This document shows, piece by piece, positions 6,447-12,554 of a stretch of 14,751 bases of DNA. The first letter of the stretch is position 1, and every line of letters begins with the position of its first letter. Below the pieces are notes generated by a model, which searched no databases, had not been told where the DNA came from, and saw only the letters and a list, made by a program, of their open reading frames with translations. The translations under genes and the position numbers were made by a program. The DNA comes from Holophagae bacterium (GTDB lineage: Bacteria; Acidobacteriota; Thermoanaerobaculia; Thermoanaerobaculales; Sulfomarinibacteraceae), in the NCBI GenBank assembly GCA_030609785.1, contig JAUWTC010000010.1:1-14751 (forward strand), written 5' to 3'.

Positions 6447-8351
6447 GTGGCTTCGATAGGCCGTCTTCGGGCCGGCATGGGGCTGGGGGTTTCCCCCTAT
6501 TCTCCCCACGTGGGAGGTCCGGGTCGCCGATGGCGGAGCGCCCAGTTCGGGCGGGCTGGAGTTCTGTGGACCGTTTTTCTGATTCTGGTTGTCGGTGTCT
6601 GCTCCGTCGAGGCGAACCCGCTGTTTGATGCGTGGGGAGAGGTTCAAAACTCACTGGCGACCGATCAGGAAGAAAACCTCGAGGTTGGCGTCCAACGACT
6701 CTTGATGGCCAAAAAGGAACTTGGTCTCAAGCGGGTCACCCCCTTCGCGGAGGCCTTGACGGCGGCATCCCTCGATCGCCCCGGTCCGGTCGGGAGCCTG
6801 TTGCTCGAATCGGCCAAGCGCCTGGATCCCTTGCTGCCTGCGCCTCGGTTCATGATGGGGAGGCGGGCCTGGGGGAGCGGGAATCGCGTCAAAGCTCTTG
6901 GTGAATTTGCAAATGGGGCCGTCAACATGATGCGACTGCCCTCTGTGCGGCGAGCGGTAATCAGTTCTTGTATTCCATGGATTCTGATGACCTTGGGGCT
7001 CTCGGTGGTGGCGGCGATCGTGATACAGGTCGTGGTTTTTTTCCGTTTGATTTCAGCGGATGCCTACATATTGGGGCTCCGGCTGTTCAGTAGGATCAAC
7101 GCCTTGATCTTTGCATCGGTCGTCGTGACCTTGCCGTTGTTCGCAGGTCTGGGGCCTGTGTGGGTTTTGTTATACCTGTTTGCTCTGGTCTGGATCTATA
7201 TGGGGGTTCCTCAGAGGATTGCCGCCGGGGTCTCGCTGTGTGTAATTGTCGTGACCGTGCCGCTTCTTGGGTTCTGGCACCAAACGTGTCTCGTTCCAAC
7301 CCAGCTTCAGGAGCGAATCGCCGAAGTGTTATCCAAGCGAAAGGCCGATTTTGTCACCCTTCGGGAGTTCATCGAGTTGGAGCCGGAATTCGAGGGGAGC
7401 GCCGCTTACCATGTCGTGGCCGGCGAGTTGTTGAGGTTGCACGGTGATCGGGAGTTGGGCCGTCTGGAGTTCGAAAAGGCGACGCTGGTGTCACCGAATT
7501 CGGTCTTGCCTCGACTTTTCCTCGGCGCCTACGCGCTTGAAGACCGGGATCCTTGGCGGGCCCTGGAGTTGCTCAGCGACGTTGTGGAGATGGACCCACG
7601 TGGCGCTTTGGGTCATTACAACCTGGCGATTGCTTTGGATCTGACCCGGCGGTTCGACGAGGGTGATGCTGAAAGGCGGCGGGCGCGGGAACTCGCCAAG
7701 GGGCCTCTCGAGAATCTTGGGCTTCCGGGTCAAGAGGATCGGGTTCTTTTTCCCCGTCTGGGCTCGGGGATCGTTGAGAGCCTTGCCGGCCATGCTTCGG
7801 CGGGTGCCCAGTTTGCGTTGGACAATCGAGTGCATGGACGGGGCCTCCTGAATGGGGTGACGGTTCCGCCGCTGTCGCTGGCCGCGTTTTTCGGTCTCGT
7901 GGTCGGGGGTGGGATGTTAGCTGCCCGGAGGCGGTGGTACGGTCCGGCTCAAGAGTGTGGAAAGTGCGGAAAGGTCTTCCGACCCGAGGACAAGAGCGTC
8001 TATTGCGAACAATGTGTTTCAGTTTTTCTGAAACGAAACGCGGTTTCGATCGAACAGCAGACAGTAAAAGTGGCCCAGGTTCGGCGATGGGAGCTGATTA
8101 GCGGCCTGGTGGCAAGGGGGATTGGTGTGGCCGTGCCTGGGGGACGGCAGATCGTCGGTGGGCGCGTTGTGTTGGGAATCCTCCAGACGTTCATCGTTTG
8201 GCTTCCTCTCCTGGGAGCAGTGGCCTGGGTGCCGCTTTTCTTGCGAACGATCGAGCCGACTCTTCCGGTGTTGGGTCTTCAGGTGGGTCTGGTGCTTGTC
8301 GGTGTGGCCGGGTGGGTCGTTTTGGCGTTGTCAGCATGGAGTCGGCGGTAA
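6447..8351 (+). CDS. Polytopic membrane protein with TPR-like region and zinc ribbon
   Basis: GTG 6447 is chosen because AAGGGG lies nine bases upstream. TTG 6438 (GGGGGGAG nine bases upstream), TTG 6429 (overlapping the crotonase stop) and ATG 6477 are alternatives. The ~634-residue product has an N-terminal hydrophobic segment with a possible VEA cleavage site, a helical region, and a cluster of membrane helices (about residues 170-280). A soluble helical domain follows with TPR-like repeats (AAYHVVAGELLRLHGDRELG, ALGHYNLAIALDLTRRF), then another membrane helix, a CxxC-12-CxxC zinc ribbon (Cys504, 507, 520, 523) and two final membrane helices. No enzyme motif is visible. TPRs and the ribbon suggest a scaffold or assembly role. 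The next gene starts one base after its stop, implying translational coupling. The family is unknown to me. Confidence 0.82.
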   Translation: MASIGRLRAGMGLGVSPYSPHVGGPGRRWRSAQFGRAGVLWTVFLILVVGVCSVEANPLFDAWGEVQNSLATDQEENLEVGVQRLLMAKKELGLKRVTPFAEALTAASLDRPGPVGSLLLESAKRLDPLLPAPRFMMGRRAWGSGNRVKALGEFANGAVNMMRLPSVRRAVISSCIPWILMTLGLSVVAAIVIQVVVFFRLISADAYILGLRLFSRINALIFASVVVTLPLFAGLGPVWVLLYLFALVWIYMGVPQRIAAGVSLCVIVVTVPLLGFWHQTCLVPTQLQERIAEVLSKRKADFVTLREFIELEPEFEGSAAYHVVAGELLRLHGDRELGRLEFEKATLVSPNSVLPRLFLGAYALEDRDPWRALELLSDVVEMDPRGALGHYNLAIALDLTRRFDEGDAERRRARELAKGPLENLGLPGQEDRVLFPRLGSGIVESLAGHASAGAQFALDNRVHGRGLLNGVTVPPLSLAAFFGLVVGGGMLAARRRWYGPAQECGKCGKVFRPEDKSVYCEQCVSVFLKRNAVSIEQQTVKVAQVRRWELISGLVARGIGVAVPGGRQIVGGRVVLGILQTFIVWLPLLGAVAWVPLFLRTIEPTLPVLGLQVGLVLVGVAGWVVLALSAWSRR

Positions 8352-8352
8352 T

Positions 8353-9657
8353 ATGGCACTCGAAGGCACTCTCCGGGATTTTTCATTCGCAGACATCCTG
8401 CAGCTGATTTCTCTGCAGCGCAAAACCGGAGTCTTGACCCTGAAGGATGCAGGGAACGTCGTGACAATTTCCTTCCTCGAAGGGAGTATCGTCGGATCTT
8501 CCTCCTTGAATCAGCACCCGGAAGATCGCATCGGGTTGATTCTGCTCAAACGCGGGGAGGTCACTGAGGCCGAACTCGAGGCGGCTCTCAAGCGGCAGGA
8601 GGAGACCCTCCAGCGGCTGGGGCGCATCCTGATCGATCACAAATTGGTTGACGGCGAGGCCGTCAGGGTTGCGCTGAGCCAGCAGATACTTCAGATCGTC
8701 TACCGGGTGTTCAGGTGGGGAGATGGGGAATACCATTTCTCCCAAGAAACCGACATTGACTACGACCGTGACTTGATGAAGCCGATGGCGGCCGACTCGA
8801 TAATTATGGAAGGCGCCCGGATGACTGATGAATGGCCTTTCATTGATCAGAGGATTCCTGATCGCGAGGTTGTTTTTATCAAGGTTTCTCCGGATCGGCA
8901 TTTCGAGATTGGCGAAGAAGACGATGACGATTTCGAGAGCCTGGGCTTCAATTTCACGGAAACCCCCGAGGAGTCTGTTCCCGAGCCCAAGCCACAGGAT
9001 GATCGGCTGCTCCCCGTGCAGTACGAGGTCTACGATCTGGTCAACGGTCTTTTGTCCGTTACTGAGTTGATTGCCGAGAGTCCGTATATCGAGTTCGAGA
9101 CCTGTAAGGCCCTGGCCGATCTTTTGGACAGAGGCATCATTCGGGAGGCCACTCAGGAAGAGGTTGTGAGGTCGCTCAGCAGGATCTCAATGCCGGTTGC
9201 GGAAAAGAGTTCTCTGGGGCTCGGGATCGTGCCTTGGTTGGCCGTTCCATTTCTGGTTCTTTTTGGTTTTTCGCTTTCCGTGATGCCCCGCAATCCTGCC
9301 AATCCCGGCTTTGGGCTGATTTCCAGAGTTTGGGATGGTTGTGTTCTGGAGGGCGTCTCGTGGTATCGCATCGATCGCTTGAGCCGCGCGGCTGAATCGC
9401 AGTTCTTCCTCGAGGGGTTTTATCCGGAAAATGGCGAAGACCTGATTGAAAAATCGGCCGCCCTGCCCCCCGGATACTCTGATCCATGGGGGCAGGGCTA
9501 TCGCTTAGCGACGCGAAGCTCGAAATTGATGGTCTCAGGCCTGGATGCTTCTGGGCGGCGATCGCCCCGTTTGCTGGTCAATCGACCGCTTGCGTGGGAA
9601 GGGGAAGGCGGAATCGGCGCTCAGGAAGGGCCGGGCGTGCGGTTGTTGCCCCACTGA
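8353..9657 (+). CDS. PATAN (DUF4388) protein fused through a membrane helix to a pseudopilin-like domain
   Basis: The start is ATG 8353, one base after the previous stop codon; an upstream in-frame start at 8122 would run through the preceding gene. The product has 434 residues. Residues 1-~150 are a DUF4388/PATAN unit beginning MALEGTLRDFSFADILQLIS, with a helical RIGLILLKRGEVTEAELEAAL segment like that of GspE/MshE N-termini. An acidic linker and a second small helical domain (about 215-280) follow, then one membrane helix (about 288-310). The C-terminal part contains GFYPENGEDL and SDPWGQGYRL then LMVSGLDASG. This is the arrangement of type II pseudopilin (GspG-like) globular domains, where a DPWGxxY motif precedes an S-G-x-DG turn. 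PATAN domains occur in gliding, pilus and signalling proteins. No prepilin-peptidase site is visible. A link between cytoplasmic signalling and an exported pilin-like domain is inferred. Confidence 0.85.
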   Translation: MALEGTLRDFSFADILQLISLQRKTGVLTLKDAGNVVTISFLEGSIVGSSSLNQHPEDRIGLILLKRGEVTEAELEAALKRQEETLQRLGRILIDHKLVDGEAVRVALSQQILQIVYRVFRWGDGEYHFSQETDIDYDRDLMKPMAADSIIMEGARMTDEWPFIDQRIPDREVVFIKVSPDRHFEIGEEDDDDFESLGFNFTETPEESVPEPKPQDDRLLPVQYEVYDLVNGLLSVTELIAESPYIEFETCKALADLLDRGIIREATQEEVVRSLSRISMPVAEKSSLGLGIVPWLAVPFLVLFGFSLSVMPRNPANPGFGLISRVWDGCVLEGVSWYRIDRLSRAAESQFFLEGFYPENGEDLIEKSAALPPGYSDPWGQGYRLATRSSKLMVSGLDASGRRSPRLLVNRPLAWEGEGGIGAQEGPGVRLLPH

Positions 9658-9671
9658 CGGCGTTGCCGCAA

Positions 9672-9687
9672 AAATAGCTACAAAAGG
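9672..9687. repeat. Short dispersed motif, copy 1
   Basis: AAATAGCTACAAAAGG here is nearly the same as AAATAGCCACAAAAAGG at 13482-13498, with one substitution and one extra A. Both copies lie just after the end of a gene. A 6-bp hairpin (9695-9700 with 9705-9710) follows but lacks a T-run. Chance similarity of A-rich sequence cannot be excluded. Confidence 0.35.
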
Positions 9688-9733
9688 GCCCAGCGCGACC
9701 CTTTGGTCGCAACCAAATCGGGAATAACACAAG

Positions 9734-9775
9734 AACGTCCAACGCTCAACGTTGGACGTTGGACGTTGAGCGTTC
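9734..9775. repeat. Heptanucleotide tandem repeat with nested inverted repeats
   Basis: Six 7-base units: AACGTCC, AACGCTC, AACGTTG, GACGTTG, GACGTTG, AGCGTTC. Because the units are partly self-complementary, the tract contains a perfect 11-bp hairpin (9734-9744 with 9750-9760, five-base loop). A competing 12-bp pairing is possible (9741-9752 with 9763-9774). It lies upstream of dnaK, shares the 7-base period of the 5501-5549 tract but not its sequence, and encodes nothing. Confidence 0.8.
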
Positions 9776-9795
9776 AGCAGCCCCCGAATCTCTGC

Positions 9796-9821
9796 CTTGA
9801 TGAGGCTCTGCGTCCCCATAT
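9796..9821 (+). promoter_or_regulatory. Possible sigma32-like promoter upstream of dnaK
   Basis: CTTGATG (9796-9802) and CCCCATAT (9814-9821) are separated by 11 bases. They resemble the E. coli heat-shock consensus CTTGAAA and CCCCATNT, but with a slightly short spacer. The -10-like part lies within a low-complexity CTCTGCG-type stretch, so it may be accidental. If real, the dnaK leader would be about 100 bases. Confidence 0.2.
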
Positions 9822-9864
9822 CTCTGCGTTTATCTTTGTATTTCCCTCCTCTTCCGAAAAATAA

Positions 9865-9885
9865 CTTGACAAAAGGCAGCTCAGG
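9865..9885. promoter_or_regulatory. Degenerate HAIR-like operator over the dnaK -35 box
   Basis: CTTGACA (9865-9871), seven bases, then GCTCAGG (9879-9885). The HspR-binding HAIR consensus is CTTGAGT-N7-ACTCAAG, so spacing is exact and 10 of 14 positions match. It covers the -35 hexamer, a sensible place for repression, and an HspR-like gene lies downstream of dnaK. The symmetry is imperfect, so the call is tentative. Confidence 0.35.
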
Positions 9886-9894
9886 TTTTAAGAT
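9866..9894 (+). promoter_or_regulatory. Sigma70-type promoter for dnaK
   Basis: A perfect TTGACA (9866-9871), a 17-base spacer and TAAGAT (9889-9894), which has four of six -10 matches. Transcription would start near 9901, just upstream of the GAGGAGGG ribosome site, and this excludes a longer dnaK start at 9900. No CIRCE element (TTAGCACTC-N9-GAGTGCTAA) is present. Confidence 0.75.
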
Positions 9895-9929
9895 CCAAAT
9901 TGACAAGGAAACTTGAGGAGGGTCATAGC

Positions 9930-11849
9930 ATGTCTCGTGTCATAGGAATCGATCTCGGAACCACCAACTCGGTGGTCGCGGTGGTGGAAGGCGGCAAACC
10001 AGTCGTCATTCCGAACCAAGAAGGCAATAGGACCACGGCATCTGTGGTCGCGTTTACGGACAATGGGGAACGACTGGTAGGGCAGGTGGCCAAGCGCCAG
10101 GCTGTGACCAACCCGGAGAACACGGTCTTTTCTTCAAAGAGGTTTATGGGTCGCCGATTCGACGAGGTCGCATCGGAGATCAAGACCGTGCCGTTCAAAG
10201 TGGTCAAGGGTGAGAACAATTCCGCACGGATTGAGGCCGCCGGCAAGATCTACTCACCGCAGGAAATTTCGGCCATCGTGCTTCAAAAGCTCAAGGCCGC
10301 AGCTGAGGATTATCTCGGTGAGAAGGTCGAGAAGGCTGTCGTTACTGTACCGGCCTACTTCAATGACGCTCAACGGCAGGCAACGAAAGACGCCGGGCAG
10401 ATCGCCGGGCTCGATGTGCTCCGCCTGGTCAACGAACCGACCGCGGCGGCGTTGGCTTACGGGCTGGACAAGAAGGACGACGAGACCATCGCCGTGTTTG
10501 ATTTTGGCGGTGGGACCTTTGATATCTCTATTCTTGAGGTTGGGACGGGCGTGGTCGAGGTCAAGTCGACCAACGGCGACACCCATCTGGGCGGTGACGA
10601 CATCGACCAGTTGATCATCGATTGGTTGGTTGATGAGTTCAAGAAGGACCAAGGCATTGACCTGTCCAAGGACAGTATGGCCCTTCAGCGGCTGAAGGAA
10701 GGCGCCGAAAAGGCCAAAATGGAACTGTCGGCGACGATGGAGACCGAGGTCAATCTGCCCTTCGTTACTGCTGATGCTTCCGGACCCAAGCACTTGGCGA
10801 TCAAGCTGAGCCGATCGAAGTTCGAGCAGATGATTCAGCCCCTTGTGGATCGCACAATGGGGCCGTGCAAGCAAGCATTGTCGGATGCCGGCCTTTCGGC
10901 GAAGGATGTCGACGAGGTTGTGTTGGTTGGCGGGTCCACGAGAATCCCCTTGGTTCAAAAGGCTGTGGCCGATTTCTTCGGCAAAGAGCCCAACCGAGGT
11001 GTCAATCCTGATGAGGTCGTCGCGGTCGGCGCAGCAATCCAGGCAGGCGTCCTCTCTGGCGAGGTCAAAGATGTCCTGTTGTTGGATGTCACTCCGTTGT
11101 CCCTGGGTGTGGAGACTCTCGGGGGTGTCACGGACGTCGTCATTCCTCGAAACACCACAATCCCAACTCGGAAGTCCAAAGTGTACTCGACGGCGGACGA
11201 TAATCAGAATCAAGTTGAAATCAACGTGTTGCAGGGTGAACGTTCGATGGCGCCCGACAATAGGACTCTGGGACGGTTCCACCTGATGGGGATTCCACCC
11301 GCACCGCGAGGCGTGCCCCAGATCGAGGTGACCTTCGATATTGATGCCAACGGTATCCTCCATGTTGCCGCGAAGGATCGGGGTACGGGTGTCGAACAGA
11401 AGATCCAGATCACTGGTTCTTCAGGCTTGTCGGAGGATGAGATCGGCAAAATGGTCGATGAGGCCCAGGCTCACGCCGGTGAGGACGAGACCAAGAGGCG
11501 TCAGATCGAATCGCGAAACAAGCTTGACGGGCTGGTCTACTCAACTGAGAAGCTGGTCAACGAGAACAAGGAGAAACTGGCAGCGGACGATGTGGCGTCG
11601 ATTGAGAGCGCTCTCGCCGAGGCCAAGCACGCACTCGAAGACGGGAGTCCGGAAAGCATGGACTCGGCCTATGAAAAATTGACCGCCGCCAGCCACAAAG
11701 TCGCGGAGACGCTGTACCAGAGCCAGGCACAACAGCCTGGACCGGACGCCGGCGCACACGAAGATGCTCCTTCCGGCGAGGCTGCAGGGGCCGAGGACGA
11801 GGTCATTGACGCCGAGTACGTCGACGTCGATGCCGAAACCGACCAGTAG
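9930..11849 (+). CDS. dnaK: Molecular chaperone DnaK (Hsp70)
   Basis: The start is ATG 9930, seven bases after GAGGAGGG (9915-9922). The 639-residue protein has the full DnaK layout and normal length. The ATPase domain carries GIDLGTTNS (phosphate loop, Asp8-Thr12), [17 protein letters not shown] and DFGGGTFD (from Asp191). The interdomain linker DVLLLD is at about 381-386, followed by the beta-sandwich substrate-binding domain, a helical lid and an acidic tail ending [18 protein letters not shown], the conserved DnaK C-terminal signature. It binds unfolded polypeptides in an ATP cycle with DnaJ and GrpE, neither of which is encoded here. It has its own sigma70-type promoter with a possible HspR site, and is followed by an hspR-like gene, suggesting feedback in which DnaK acts with HspR to repress the operon, as known in actinobacteria. 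Confidence 0.98.
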   Translation: MSRVIGIDLGTTNSVVAVVEGGKPVVIPNQEGNRTTASVVAFTDNGERLVGQVAKRQAVTNPENTVFSSKRFMGRRFDEVASEIKTVPFKVVKGENNSARIEAAGKIYSPQEISAIVLQKLKAAAEDYLGEKVEKAVVTVPAYFNDAQRQATKDAGQIAGLDVLRLVNEPTAAALAYGLDKKDDETIAVFDFGGGTFDISILEVGTGVVEVKSTNGDTHLGGDDIDQLIIDWLVDEFKKDQGIDLSKDSMALQRLKEGAEKAKMELSATMETEVNLPFVTADASGPKHLAIKLSRSKFEQMIQPLVDRTMGPCKQALSDAGLSAKDVDEVVLVGGSTRIPLVQKAVADFFGKEPNRGVNPDEVVAVGAAIQAGVLSGEVKDVLLLDVTPLSLGVETLGGVTDVVIPRNTTIPTRKSKVYSTADDNQNQVEINVLQGERSMAPDNRTLGRFHLMGIPPAPRGVPQIEVTFDIDANGILHVAAKDRGTGVEQKIQITGSSGLSEDEIGKMVDEAQAHAGEDETKRRQIESRNKLDGLVYSTEKLVNENKEKLAADDVASIESALAEAKHALEDGSPESMDSAYEKLTAASHKVAETLYQSQAQQPGPDAGAHEDAPSGEAAGAEDEVIDAEYVDVDAETDQ

Positions 11850-11877
11850 GTCGTTCGGTGGAGTGATTGGAGATCAG

Positions 11878-11913
11878 GTTGACGGCGCCCGGAAAATACC
11901 TGGCGCCGTCAAC
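11878..11913. repeat. Perfect 12-bp inverted repeat after dnaK
   Basis: GTTGACGGCGCC (11878-11889) and its exact reverse complement (11902-11913) flank 12 bases that could pair a little further. The stem is strong but is not followed by a T-run, so it is not a classic intrinsic terminator. It lies 28 bases after the dnaK stop and could be an RNA-stabilising hairpin, an attenuator before hspR or a protein-binding site. A weaker 7-bp pairing (11917-11923 with 11959-11965) follows. Confidence 0.7.
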
Positions 11914-11975
11914 TGGCGAGCCGAGTCCGGCGGAGGCAGCCGGCCCCCGTGTCGTTTTCGGCTCGGCCGGGTTGG

Positions 11976-11984
11976 TGGTACATT
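11976..11984 (+). promoter_or_regulatory. Possible extended -10 promoter for the hspR-like gene
   Basis: TGG precedes TACATT (11979-11984), which fits TGn-TATAAT with two mismatches. Transcription would start near 11991, consistent with the GTG start at 12009 and not with the upstream in-frame codons. No -35 box is evident. Read-through from dnaK is an alternative. Confidence 0.35.
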
Positions 11985-12008
11985 GGAATGGCAAAAAGGA
12001 AGAGGCCT

Positions 12009-12389
12009 GTGAAGTCAAAGCCCCGCTATCGAATGATCTCCTGGGTGGCCGAACGGTACAACGTCCACCCGCAGACCCTGCGGCTGTGGGAACGGGAGGG
12101 GCTACTCAATCCCGACCGGTCCCGAGGCAACACCCGTTTGTACGACGATTTGACCTGTGATCGTCTTGAGACGATCATCGCTTTAACCAGGGATCTGGGT
12201 GTCAATCTGGCCGGTGTTGAAATCATCCTCAACCTGAGAGAACAGATTCAGAAACTCCAGAAGGACAACGAAACCCTCGCCGACTTGGTGAGGCGTCACG
12301 TCAGTTCCGAATGCGAGGTTCCGAGGTTTCACGCCTTGGTACGGGTCGAGAGCGGAACAATTCAGACTGTCGAAGACGATTCTGTCTAG
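12009..12389 (+). CDS. hspR: HspR-like MerR-family heat-shock repressor
   Basis: GTG 12009 is chosen because GGAAGAGG (11998-12005) lies just upstream. GTG 11949 and ATG 11988 in the same frame lack ribosome sites. The 126-residue protein has a MerR-type helix-turn-helix with HPQTLRLWEREGLLNP (20-35), a wing with RSRGNTRLY (37-45), then GVNLAGVEIIL (64-74) and a coiled coil (about 71-100). HPQTLRxxExxGL and GVNLAGV are the hallmarks of HspR rather than of metal- or drug-sensing MerR proteins. It lacks MerR-type metal-binding cysteines in the C-terminal part. Known HspR proteins bind HAIR operators and repress dnaK, and its position after dnaK supports that role. The stop codon coincides with the left end of a long palindrome that separates it from a sigma factor gene. 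Confidence 0.85.
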   Translation: MKSKPRYRMISWVAERYNVHPQTLRLWEREGLLNPDRSRGNTRLYDDLTCDRLETIIALTRDLGVNLAGVEIILNLREQIQKLQKDNETLADLVRRHVSSECEVPRFHALVRVESGTIQTVEDDSV

Positions 12390-12551
12390 GAGGGTGTAGG
12401 GCATTGATCATGGATGGATTTCGGAGGGTCGTGAAGTGGCATTTGAGGCGTGTTCGAGGCGCTGTACTCACTGTACGGGCCGAGAATGCAACGAAAAAGG
12501 TCCTTCACGACACCCGAAAGGCGGCGTTGATTCAATGCCCTACGCCCTCCT
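12388..12551. repeat. ~164-bp imperfect palindrome between hspR and the sigma gene
   Basis: The outer arm GGAGGGTGTAGGGCATTGA (12389-12407) is complementary to 12532-12550 with one mismatch, and A12388/T12551 extends it. Further in, TTTCGG (12419-12424) faces CGAAA (12515-12519) and GTCGTGAAG (12428-12436) pairs perfectly with 12503-12511. At the apex GTAC (12464-12467) and GTAC (12473-12476) close a five-base loop, flanked by further pairs (around 12453-12463 with 12477-12486). The order of pairs is fully nested, so as RNA it would form one long interrupted hairpin. It starts in the hspR stop codon and ends three bases before the sigma ATG. No coding sequence or target-site duplication is seen. 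Confidence 0.8.
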
Positions 12552-12554
12552 GAC

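Noticed and set aside
8122..8352. Upstream in-frame start for the PATAN fusion
   Set aside because: It overlaps the preceding gene by more than 200 bases, and the PATAN domain begins precisely at ATG 8353.
9535..9906. Minus-strand open frame in the dnaK upstream region
   Set aside because: Part of its peptide comes from the heptad repeat tract and part from the antisense of the PATAN fusion gene. It has no ribosome site.
9850..9929. CIRCE (HrcA) operator upstream of dnaK
   Set aside because: No TTAGCACTC or GAGTGCTAA half-site is present.
10254..11363. Long open frame (369 codons) on the minus strand
   Set aside because: It lies entirely inside dnaK on the opposite strand, and its translation shows no family features. 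It is a by-product of dnaK codon use.
12158..12177. 8-bp inverted repeat around CTTGAG inside hspR
   Set aside because: It lies within conserved coding sequence, the CTTGAG half-site has no partner at HAIR spacing, and the pairing is explained by the codons.
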